Assembly (NCBI RefSeq): GCF_030818955.1 | Contig: NZ_JAUTBF010000001.1 | Coordinates: 62,001 to 126,000, forward strand | Length of the DNA stretch: 64,000 nucleotides | Reading direction: 5' to 3' | DNA from: Microbacterium trichothecenolyticum | GTDB taxonomy: Bacteria; Actinomycetota; Actinomycetes; Actinomycetales; Microbacteriaceae | Shown here: in pieces, positions 55,952 through 64,000 of the stretch | Layout: the number at the start of each line of letters is the position of its first letter | Numbering within the stretch: the stretch's first letter is position 1 | Notes under the pieces: generated by a model | The model's database searches: none | Seen by the model: the letters and a program-made list of their open reading frames with translations, nothing else | Told to the model about the DNA's origin: nothing | Translations under genes and position numbers: made by a program

Positions 55952-58089
55952 CCGACGTGGACTTCAAGACCGAAGCGCGTTTCGAGGGCCTGGATTACCA
56001 CGCCCTGAACGCGATGCTGAATCTGTACGACGCCGACGGCAAGATCCAGTTCGACGCCGACAAGCGGGCCGCGCGGGAGTACTTCCTGCAGCACGTCAAC
56101 CAGAACACGGTGTTCTTCCACTCGCTCAAGGAGCGCCTCGACTACCTCGTCGAGAAGGAGTACTACGAGCCCACCGTGCTCGAGAAGTACTCGATGGAGT
56201 TCATCCAGGAGCTCAATGACCGCGCGTACGGCGCGAAGTTCCGCTTCGAGACCTTCCTCGGCGCGTTCAAGTACTACACGAGCTACACGCTGAAGACCTT
56301 CGACGGCAAGCGCTACCTCGAGCGCTTCGAGGACCGCGTCGTCATGACCGCCCTCGCCCTGGCCGACGGCGACCCGCGCCTCGCGGTGCAGCTCGTCGAC
56401 GAGATCATCTCGGGCCGCTTCCAGCCCGCGACCCCGACGTTCCTCAACGCGGGCAAGGCCCAGCGCGGCGAGCTCGTCTCGTGCTTCCTGCTGCGCATCG
56501 AAGACAACATGGAATCGATCGCCCGCGGCATCAACTCCGCGTTGCAGCTGTCGAAGCGCGGCGGCGGCGTGGCCCTGCTGCTGTCGAACATCCGCGAGTC
56601 GGGTGCGCCGATCAAGCAGATCGAGAACCAGTCCTCGGGCATCATCCCCGTCATGAAGCTCCTCGAAGACAGCTTCAGCTACGCCAACCAGCTCGGCGCC
56701 CGTCAGGGTGCCGGTGCGGTGTACCTCAACGCCCACCACCCCGACATCCTGCGCTTCCTCGACACCAAGCGCGAGAACGCCGACGAGAAGATCCGTATCA
56801 AGACGCTGTCGCTGGGTGTCGTCATCCCCGACATCACGTTCGAGCTCGCCAAGAACGGCGAAGACATGTACCTCTTCTCGCCGTACGACGTCGAGAAGGT
56901 CTACGGCAAGCCGTTCGGCGACATCTCGGTCACCGAGAAGTACCGCGAGATGGTCGACGACCCGCGCATCAAGAAGACGAAGATCAACGCGCGCGAGTTC
57001 TTCCAGACCCTCGCCGAGATCCAGTTCGAGTCGGGCTACCCGTACATCATGTTCGAAGACACGGTCAACAAGGCGAACCCCATCGCCGGCCGCATCAACA
57101 TGTCGAACCTGTGCTCGGAGATCCTCCAGGTCAACACGCCGACGACGTACAACGAAGACCTCTCGTACGCCGAGATCGGCAAAGACATCAGCTGCAACCT
57201 CGGCTCGATGAACATCGCCCTGGCGATGGACGGCGGCGACCTGGGCCTCACGGTCGAGACCGCGATCCGCGCCCTCACCGCGGTGAGCGACCAGAGCCAC
57301 ATCGCCTCGGTCCGCTCGATCGAAGACGGTAACGACCGCTCGCACGCCATCGGCCTCGGCCAGATGAACCTGCACGGCTACCTCGCACGCGAGCACGTGC
57401 ACTACGGCTCCGAAGAGGGCATCGACTTCACGAACATCTACTTCTACACGGTGCTCTTCCACGCCCTCCGGGCCTCGAACCGCCTCGCGATCGAGCGCGG
57501 CGTGGCCTTCGACGGCTTCGAGAACTCCACCTACGCGTCGGGGGCGTTCTTCGACAAGTACACCGAGCAGGTGTGGGCCCCGCAGACCGAGAAGACGAAG
57601 GAGCTGTTCGCCGGCATCCAGATCCCCACGCAGGACGACTGGCGCGAGCTGAAGTCCTCGGTGCAGGCCCACGGCATCTACAACCAGAACCTGCAGGCCG
57701 TGCCCCCGACCGGCTCGATCTCGTACATCAACAACTCGACGAGCTCGATCCACCCGATCGCGTCGAAGATCGAGATCCGCAAGGAAGGCAAGCTCGGCCG
57801 CGTCTACTACCCGGCTCCGTTCATGACGAACGAGAACCTGGAGTACTACCAGGACGCGTACGAGATCGGCTACGAGAAGGTCATCGACACGTACGCCGCC
57901 GCCACGCAGCACGTCGACCAGGGTCTGTCGCTCACGCTGTTCTTCAAGGACACCGTCACCACGCGCGACATCAACAAAGCCCAGATCTACGCGTGGAAGA
58001 AGGGCATCAAGACCATCTACTACATTCGCCTCCGTCAGCTGGCGCTCGAGGGCACCGACATGACCGAGTGCGTCTCGTGCATGCTTTGA
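55933..58089 (+). CDS. nrdE: Class Ib ribonucleoside-diphosphate reductase alpha subunit NrdE
   Basis: This 718-residue catalytic subunit has the standard length of NrdE. The ten-stranded barrel carries [17 protein letters not shown] (first active-site Cys), [11 protein letters not shown] and [10 protein letters not shown] (loop with cofactor-near residues), [17 protein letters not shown], and the flexible tail TECVSCML with the C-terminal Cys pair that is re-reduced by NrdH. It reduces NDPs to dNDPs. The start overlaps the end of nrdI. Confidence 0.97.
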   Translation: MVEVELTDVDFKTEARFEGLDYHALNAMLNLYDADGKIQFDADKRAAREYFLQHVNQNTVFFHSLKERLDYLVEKEYYEPTVLEKYSMEFIQELNDRAYGAKFRFETFLGAFKYYTSYTLKTFDGKRYLERFEDRVVMTALALADGDPRLAVQLVDEIISGRFQPATPTFLNAGKAQRGELVSCFLLRIEDNMESIARGINSALQLSKRGGGVALLLSNIRESGAPIKQIENQSSGIIPVMKLLEDSFSYANQLGARQGAGAVYLNAHHPDILRFLDTKRENADEKIRIKTLSLGVVIPDITFELAKNGEDMYLFSPYDVEKVYGKPFGDISVTEKYREMVDDPRIKKTKINAREFFQTLAEIQFESGYPYIMFEDTVNKANPIAGRINMSNLCSEILQVNTPTTYNEDLSYAEIGKDISCNLGSMNIALAMDGGDLGLTVETAIRALTAVSDQSHIASVRSIEDGNDRSHAIGLGQMNLHGYLAREHVHYGSEEGIDFTNIYFYTVLFHALRASNRLAIERGVAFDGFENSTYASGAFFDKYTEQVWAPQTEKTKELFAGIQIPTQDDWRELKSSVQAHGIYNQNLQAVPPTGSISYINNSTSSIHPIASKIEIRKEGKLGRVYYPAPFMTNENLEYYQDAYEIGYEKVIDTYAAATQHVDQGLSLTLFFKDTVTTRDINKAQIYAWKKGIKTIYYIRLRQLALEGTDMTECVSCML

Positions 58090-58097
58090 TCCGCTGA

Positions 58098-59099
<1,002 letters not shown>

Positions 59100-59105
59100 A
59101 CCGGA

Positions 59106-59183
59106 CTACCGCCGCACGACGCGAACGGTGCGGCGGTAGGAGCCCCCGCTTGATCGACCCGAAAGATCGATCAAGCGGGGGCT
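59106..59183. terminator. Tandem terminators after nrdF
   Basis: The first hairpin pairs CTACCGCCGCAC (59106-59117) with GTGCGGCGGTAG (59128-59139). The second pairs AGCCCCCGCTTGATCGA (59141-59157) with TCGATCAAGCGGGGGCT (59167-59183) and is followed by TCTTCTTG. The second stem overlaps the last codons of the convergent flippase gene. Confidence 0.85.
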
Positions 59184-60415
59184 TCTTCTTGTCCCCGGTC
59201 CATCTGTCGCAGCGACACCAGGAAGGTCGTCCACCACGCGACCGCCTGCAGCGCCCCGCCGATGACGGCCGCGAGGACCGCACCGAAAGCGCCGCCCTGC
59301 CACGCGCCGTAGACGACCGCGGCGATGATGACCGGCGCCGTGGACCACCGCAGAATCAGGCTCCTGCGCGCCAACTGCAGGGCACGCAGACCGGATGTGG
59401 CGCCGTACGACACGTTCGACGCGAGCAGCTGAAGGATCAGCACGGGCAGGAGCGCCGCTCCGACGTCCCACGATGCGCCCAGCGCCGCCTCTCCCACCGA
59501 GGCGGGAATCGTCAGCACGACGGCGCCATAGGCGAGGGTCGCGCCCGAGAGGATCGCAGAGACCATCACGGAGCGATTCCGCAGCCGGTCGAATCTCCCA
59601 CTCCGGGCAAGGCGCGACAGAGCGGGCAGCGCGACCACCGCGAACCCCATGGTGAAGATGCTGAGGGGGCCGAGGACGACCTGGCCACCACGTATCGCTC
59701 CCGACGCGGTCAAGCCGGCGAAGATCACGCTGAAGAAGACGACGCTCTGCTGGACTCCCGAGATCGCGAGGTACTCGGCGGCGAACCGGCCGGACAGGTC
59801 GCGATTCTCGCGCAACCACCGCACCCCGGTCAGCGGTCCGGGCAGCGATCCCTGCGAGATGACGACGAACGCGAGAGCGCACGCGCTCCCCACGACCCAT
59901 GACAAGACGATCGTGGGCGCAGACCAGAGCTCGACGCTCCACAGGACGACGAGCAGCGCACCCTGGGAGCCGATCCAGATGGCATCGATGGCGAACGCCC
60001 GTGACGGCCTGCTGCGGGCGAACTCCGTGTACCGGGCGGCATCCACGAGCATGAGCACGGGGAATCCGACCGCCATGAGAGCCAGGGTCGTCCAGAACGC
60101 CGGGATCACCAGGGCGAGCGCACCCACGGCGACGGCACCGGCGAGACCGATCACCCACCCCGACGCGATCGCGGCGGATGCTCCGCCACGGGAGTCGTCG
60201 TCGCTGAAGCGGATGAGGGTGGGCTCCCCGGTGACGGCCCGAGACAGTCCCAGACCGAGCTGATAGATCGCGAACGCCAGAGCGAACGCGCCGAACTCGG
60301 CCTCCCCGGCGGATCGGGCGACGAGCACGGAGAGGAAGAGGTTCGACAGACTCGAAAGCGCCTGATCCGCGGACGACCAGAACAGTCTGGTCATCCGCGA
60401 CGAGCCCGGCGTCAC
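59171..60415 (-). CDS. Polysaccharide flippase-like membrane protein
   Basis: This 414-residue protein has about 12 to 14 membrane segments and resembles Wzx/MATE-fold flippases (polysaccharide biosynthesis protein family): LFWSSADQALSSLSNLFLSVLVARSAGEAEFGAFALAFAIYQLGLGLSRA in the first half. It would move a lipid-linked oligosaccharide across the membrane. Start GTG 60415 overlaps the stop of the pyruvyl transferase gene; ATG 60394 is an alternative. Its end overlaps the nrd terminator hairpin. Confidence 0.82.
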   Translation of the reverse strand: MTPGSSRMTRLFWSSADQALSSLSNLFLSVLVARSAGEAEFGAFALAFAIYQLGLGLSRAVTGEPTLIRFSDDDSRGGASAAIASGWVIGLAGAVAVGALALVIPAFWTTLALMAVGFPVLMLVDAARYTEFARSRPSRAFAIDAIWIGSQGALLVVLWSVELWSAPTIVLSWVVGSACALAFVVISQGSLPGPLTGVRWLRENRDLSGRFAAEYLAISGVQQSVVFFSVIFAGLTASGAIRGGQVVLGPLSIFTMGFAVVALPALSRLARSGRFDRLRNRSVMVSAILSGATLAYGAVVLTIPASVGEAALGASWDVGAALLPVLILQLLASNVSYGATSGLRALQLARRSLILRWSTAPVIIAAVVYGAWQGGAFGAVLAAVIGGALQAVAWWTTFLVSLRQMDRGQEEAPA

Positions 60416-61614
60416 CGGATGAGGGAGTGCACGAACTCGGCCGGTGACGATGCTCCCGCGCGAACGTGCTCCAGCCGGTCGTCGTCGACAGTCGCTCCGA
60501 TCGCGTCGGCTCCCACTCGCTCGCCCCACGCGCCGTCCACCTGCTCGATGGGCGTGACGAACGCGGTGGCCCCCAGACTGCCGAAGAGGTCGATCGTCTT
60601 GGTCTCGTACGCGATCGCCACGACCGGCGTCGCGGCGAGGAGGCTGAGGATGGCGAAGTGCATTCTCGTGGCGACCACCAGGTCGGCGGATCGGATCATC
60701 TCGAAGAGCTCCGCCGGGGTGTGGAACCGCTCATCGATCGTCACGGGAAGACCGTCGAAGATGCGACGTGCCGTCGCCGCGTCGTCCACCGCGTAGCCCG
60801 GGACGCCCTGGCATGTCGAAAGAGCGACGCAGTTCCACCCCGCCGCGGTGAGCGTCTCGGCGACCGTGCGCATGCCCGCTTCGTATTCCCCGAAGTCCAG
60901 GGAGCCGCCTTCGACCCCCTGCCCCCAGTTCCGGACGGAGAGGTACGCCGTCCGCGATCGGTTGGCGGGGCGTTCCCGGCGCTCGAGCGTCATACCGAAC
61001 ACCGTATCGGGGAGGACGGCGTGCACGGCGGGGAGGGGCGCGACCCGCTCCCAGGCTTGCCGGGAACGGTCGTCCCGGAAATAGACGGCGTCGACGTGCG
61101 GAGCGAGCCGGCGCAGCGCGCGTGCTGCGGCGGCATCGACGAACGGCCCCATGGACTGCGTCCACAAGACGATGGGTTTGCCCATGGCGCGAGCCACCAG
61201 GAGTTCCCGGACACGGTGGCCGAAGCGATAGTGATCGACGAGGTAGGTGCCGCCGCTGCTCACCACGACGTCGGCTTCACTGATCACCCGCAGGGCCTTC
61301 GAGAACTCCGAGTTTCTCACCGGCCCCTGGAGGGCGAACGTGCGCAGAGCCGACGAGCGGATCAGGAGTTCCAGAGCCGCGCCCCGCAGGAAGTTCGAGA
61401 GACGGCGGATCGGCATGGGCCGCGAGGCCGACCTCGACATCTGCTGCTCGATGTTCCATTCCGGGTACAGGTCGATGGTCGTCGGTGCCGCCCCGTCCAG
61501 GGCCGTGACTTCGATGTCGTCGGAAGCGCGGGCGGAGCACGCCTCGACGATCGACTGATAGATGGCGGCATCGCCGGCGTTGCTCAGGACGGTGTTGGTG
61601 ACTGCGATTTTCAC
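60412..61614 (-). CDS. Polysaccharide pyruvyl transferase family protein
   Basis: This 400-residue protein resembles the CsaB/WcaK group: VKIAVTNTVLSNAGDAAIYQSIVEA near the start, VSSGGTYLVD and WTQSMGPF in the middle, and VATRMHFAILSLLAATPVVAIAYETKTIDLFGSLG at the end. These enzymes transfer a ketal pyruvate from PEP to a sugar of an exopolysaccharide or cell-wall polymer. GGAGAGG lies five bases before the GTG at 61614. It is encoded upstream of the flippase with a four-base overlap. The 246 bases to the next gene hold nothing I recognise. Confidence 0.85.
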   Translation of the reverse strand: MKIAVTNTVLSNAGDAAIYQSIVEACSARASDDIEVTALDGAAPTTIDLYPEWNIEQQMSRSASRPMPIRRLSNFLRGAALELLIRSSALRTFALQGPVRNSEFSKALRVISEADVVVSSGGTYLVDHYRFGHRVRELLVARAMGKPIVLWTQSMGPFVDAAAARALRRLAPHVDAVYFRDDRSRQAWERVAPLPAVHAVLPDTVFGMTLERRERPANRSRTAYLSVRNWGQGVEGGSLDFGEYEAGMRTVAETLTAAGWNCVALSTCQGVPGYAVDDAATARRIFDGLPVTIDERFHTPAELFEMIRSADLVVATRMHFAILSLLAATPVVAIAYETKTIDLFGSLGATAFVTPIEQVDGAWGERVGADAIGATVDDDRLEHVRAGASSPAEFVHSLIR

Positions 61615-61860
61615 GAGCGCCTCTCCGGGGGTGTGACTGCCGAGGCTCGAGGGCCGCGGAGCAGTGTCGGTCTCTGCCTCGCGCACGCGCACGAGGCAGC
61701 GTGACGCGAAGCCGCAACGTTCCGCGACGAGCTCAGGTGAGTCGTTGCAGAGCGGCGCGAATCGGTGCAGCGTAGGAGGCCCGGGTGACGCGCGGGCATA
61801 CGGCGATCAACGATCAGGGGTCGCGGCGGTGTCGTCGACCGATCGGCGGGGCGAGACCCC

Positions 61861-63678
61861 TTACAGCGGAACGGACTCCACCACGCGCTCCGCAACGTCG
61901 GCCCGCCGGCCGGCTCCACCGATCCGCCGCAGACGCCCACGAAGGCCTCGGCTCCCGCCGCCGTGCGAGCTCGGGCGCAGCCCCGCCGCCGCGACGGCGA
62001 GCACCGAGGTCACGATCAGCGCGAACGCGGGCGCGACAGTGGTCCAGGGGGCGCGTTCGACGTAGTCGATCCCCTCCGACAGCAGCAGGCCCCACTCCGG
62101 TTGCGGCGGTTGCGCGCCGAGACCGAGGAAGCCCAGTGCCGCGAGGGCGAGCGCCACCCCGGGCAGGCGCAGCATGCCGTGCCGCAGGAGCGGGGGCAGG
62201 GCGGCGGGAACGACGTGCCGCAGCCAGATCTCCCCCCGCGGCACGCCGGCCACCGGCATCCATTTCACGTGCGGTGCCGCCCATGCCTCGTCGATCAACG
62301 CCGCGGCATGCGTCGTGAGCGGCGGCCAGGTGACCCAGAGCACGGCCAGTGCCGCGCCTCCCACCGAGGGACCCATCAGCGCGGCGACGATGACGCCGGC
62401 GAGGATCGGCGGGGTGGCGTTGGCGATCTCCGCCGGTCCACGGGCGATCTCACCGGCCACCGCGAGGAGCAGGGCGATCACGATCGCGATCGCCACGATG
62501 CCGAGAGAGGGCAGGAGCGTGCCGAGCGTGCCGTGCGCGACGCGGGCGAGAAGGTCGCGTCCGCTCGCGTCCGCTCCGAACGGCAGCGCGAGACTCGGCG
62601 GGCTCAGGCGCGGGTGCGACAGCGCGTAGGGGTTCCGAGGCAGCCCGGTCACGAAGATGAGCCCCAGGATGCCGATCGACACGGCGACCGTGATCCGGGC
62701 GGCACGTGCGTCTGCGCGGACTTCCGGCGGGGGAGGGAGCGCGCCCGCCGGAAGCTTTCCGCCGCGCAGCGCGCGACGCGCGAGCCCCGCGAGCAGGCCC
62801 ACGGCGACCGCGGCGACCGCCATGAGCAGCACGCCCGCCTGGAGGGCAGGGAGGTCCTGCGCGTTCGCCGCGCCGAGCAGGTAGCGTCCGAGGCCCGGGA
62901 TCGCGAAGACCTGTTCGACGGCGACCGCGCCGCCGAGCAGGCCGATCGTCACGAGGCCGGCCTGATCGACGACCGCCGCGCCCGCGCGACGCAACACTCC
63001 CGCGATCAGCACGCGGCCCGGTGCTCCGGCGAGCCGCCAGAGCTCGACCCATCGCTCCTCCGCCACACCGGTCACCGCGTCTGCGAGGAGCCGCCCGAGT
63101 AGACCGCCGGCCGGGATGCCGAGGGCGAGAGCGGGCAGCACCGCGGTGTCGAGCCCACTCCAGCCGTACGGCGGGAACCACCGCAGCTGCACCGCCACGA
63201 CGACCAGCAGCGCGCTGGCCAGGAGGAACTCCGGTAGCGCGGTCAGCGCGACACCGACCGGCCCCGACCCGCGCGGCGGGCGGTCGCGCAGCACGCGCCG
63301 CAGCGCGGGAACGACGAGGGCGACGGCGATGACGACCGCGACGATCATCGCGAAGGCCGTCAGCGTCATCGAGACCCCCAGCGCATGCCAGACGCCCGGG
63401 CCGATCTCGCCGCCGCTCACCCACGACCGCCCCAGATCGCCTCGCAGCACGTGACTCCACCACCGCAGGCTCGTGGCGACGGGGCCGCCGTCGAGTCCCA
63501 GCTCCGCGCGGATGGCATCCAGGGCCTCGGGGGTGGGCTCGAGCTCGGCGTATCGCGCGCGCAGGATGGACGCGGCGGGATCGCGCTGCGACAGCCAGGG
63601 CAGAGCCCCGGCCACCACGAGCAGCGCGATCCCGCTGATCACGCGCGAGAGCAATCCGGCGACGTGACTGTGGCGCAT
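61861..63678 (-). CDS. Fused DppB-DppC type ABC transporter permease
   Basis: This 605-residue protein carries two peptide-type permeases in one chain. Residues about 1-300 have the DppB pattern: a first helix, AAVDQAGLVTIGLLGGAVAVEQVFAIPGLGRYLLGAANAQDLPALQAGVLL and six helices. After a basic linker (about 300-330), residues 330-600 have the DppC pattern: LPRNPYALSHPRLSPPSLALPFGADASGRDLLARVAHGT, a second six-helix set and LGFLGLGAQPPQPEWGLLLSEGIDY. The fusion is in one continuous frame. The binding protein ends just before it on the same strand; the ATPases are not in the window. Confidence 0.88.
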   Translation of the reverse strand: MRHSHVAGLLSRVISGIALLVVAGALPWLSQRDPAASILRARYAELEPTPEALDAIRAELGLDGGPVATSLRWWSHVLRGDLGRSWVSGGEIGPGVWHALGVSMTLTAFAMIVAVVIAVALVVPALRRVLRDRPPRGSGPVGVALTALPEFLLASALLVVVAVQLRWFPPYGWSGLDTAVLPALALGIPAGGLLGRLLADAVTGVAEERWVELWRLAGAPGRVLIAGVLRRAGAAVVDQAGLVTIGLLGGAVAVEQVFAIPGLGRYLLGAANAQDLPALQAGVLLMAVAAVAVGLLAGLARRALRGGKLPAGALPPPPEVRADARAARITVAVSIGILGLIFVTGLPRNPYALSHPRLSPPSLALPFGADASGRDLLARVAHGTLGTLLPSLGIVAIAIVIALLLAVAGEIARGPAEIANATPPILAGVIVAALMGPSVGGAALAVLWVTWPPLTTHAAALIDEAWAAPHVKWMPVAGVPRGEIWLRHVVPAALPPLLRHGMLRLPGVALALAALGFLGLGAQPPQPEWGLLLSEGIDYVERAPWTTVAPAFALIVTSVLAVAAAGLRPSSHGGGSRGLRGRLRRIGGAGRRADVAERVVESVPL

Positions 63679-63681
63679 GCC

Positions 63682-64000
63682 TCAGTCCGCGAGGTGGGTC
63701 TTCGCCGTGACCAGCAGGCGCTCGCGCGGGTCGCGCGCCGCATCGACGACGGTGGCCGACTCGCCCTGGATCACGCGCTCGTGCAGCAGCGGCACCGCGG
63801 CATCCGTCGCGAGCACCCGAGCTTCGGCCGCCATCGTCGCGCGCTGGCGATCGGTTCCGGCATCGGTCTTCGCGGCCGCCGAGATGGCGTCATCGACCGC
63901 GGGCACGCACAGCTGCGAGATCGAGAAGCCGCCCGTGCAGGTGAAGTCCGAGGCGAGGTAGGCGACGGGGTCGCCCGAGTCGAGGACGGTGGCGCGCGAC
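63682..64000 (-). CDS. ABC transporter substrate-binding protein (family 5), 3' part
   Basis: The frame is open from the window edge to a stop at 63682, giving the last 105 residues of a binding protein whose start lies beyond 64000. ASDFTCTGGFSISQLCVPAVDDAISAAAKTDAGTDRQ and the final PLLHERVIQGES with a short C-terminus match the end of SBP_bac_5 domain proteins. It precedes the fused permease by three bases, so it is its binding protein. Confidence 0.8.
   Translation of the reverse strand, partial: SRATVLDSGDPVAYLASDFTCTGGFSISQLCVPAVDDAISAAAKTDAGTDRQRATMAAEARVLATDAAVPLLHERVIQGESATVVDAARDPRERLLVTAKTHLAD

Overview
The window is high-GC DNA from an actinobacterium, most probably Microbacterium or a close relative in Microbacteriaceae. 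This is inferred from strong G/C third-position bias, frequent GTG starts, many stop/start overlaps, two Lsr2-type nucleoid proteins, a class Ib nrdHIEF operon and several TAnnnT-N6-ATG leaderless promoters. There is one tRNA gene (Ala, CGC), no rRNA and no CRISPR array. Most of the window looks chromosomal, with metabolic modules placed between housekeeping genes.

Layout. 1-952: the end of an unknown gene and a small unknown gene. 1125-9471: a compact plus-strand operon that I read as a riboflavin (flavin) uptake and degradation system. It holds a three-gene ABC importer with an NMT1/THI5-type binding protein, a RutA-like and a RutB-like enzyme, a second flavin-dependent monooxygenase (candidate RcaE), a natural fusion of an MFS transporter to a riboflavin kinase domain, and a flavin reductase. 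This is the most interesting locus. 9535-12899: a cysteine-less HesB-like protein, a RamA-like LuxR regulator and a divergent DUF485/acetate symporter pair. 12962-21833: an Ogt homologue whose catalytic Cys is Val, a 1,234-residue helicase-like protein with degenerate nucleotide-binding motifs, mscL, an FmdB-like zinc ribbon, a frameshifted 5-FTHF cyclo-ligase, galU, an acetyltransferase and a repeat-rich membrane protein. 21927-21999: tRNA-Ala, followed by an MFS remnant.

22845-30499 is a self-contained oligopeptide-type ABC importer, CocE-type hydrolase and TetR operon with a perfect palindromic operator at its head; its position after a tRNA gene suggests acquisition. 30605-35006 contains an alpha/beta hydrolase, a broken VOC gene, a deaminase, two tandem XRE-cupin regulators and a divergent flavin monooxygenase. 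35023-40672 encodes two ABC exporter systems, the second with a frameshifted membrane-fusion subunit. 40838-45917 contains an APC permease, an lsr2-alsD-lsr2 arrangement, an amino-acid dehydrogenase and a YbaK-like deacylase.

46052-54852 holds a baeRF-like protein, an IclR/hutH divergent pair with a palindromic operator, a SixA-like phosphatase, a small GGCT-like protein, a DUF445 protein, an acyl-CoA dehydrogenase and an MFS transporter. 55249-59099 is nrdHIEF with possible NrdR boxes and tandem terminators. 59171-61614 is a flippase plus polysaccharide pyruvyl transferase pair. The window ends in a peptide-type ABC system whose two permeases are fused in one protein.

How the genes may work together in the flavin operon: the importer brings in riboflavin, the kinase domain makes FMN, the reductase supplies reduced flavin, the RcaE-like enzyme cuts riboflavin to lumichrome and ribose, and the RutA/RutB-like pair may open the uracil-like ring of lumichrome. 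The last step is my inference. Three genes show single-base or small frameshifts (5-FTHF cyclo-ligase, the membrane-fusion protein and the VOC gene), which could be real decay or sequence error.
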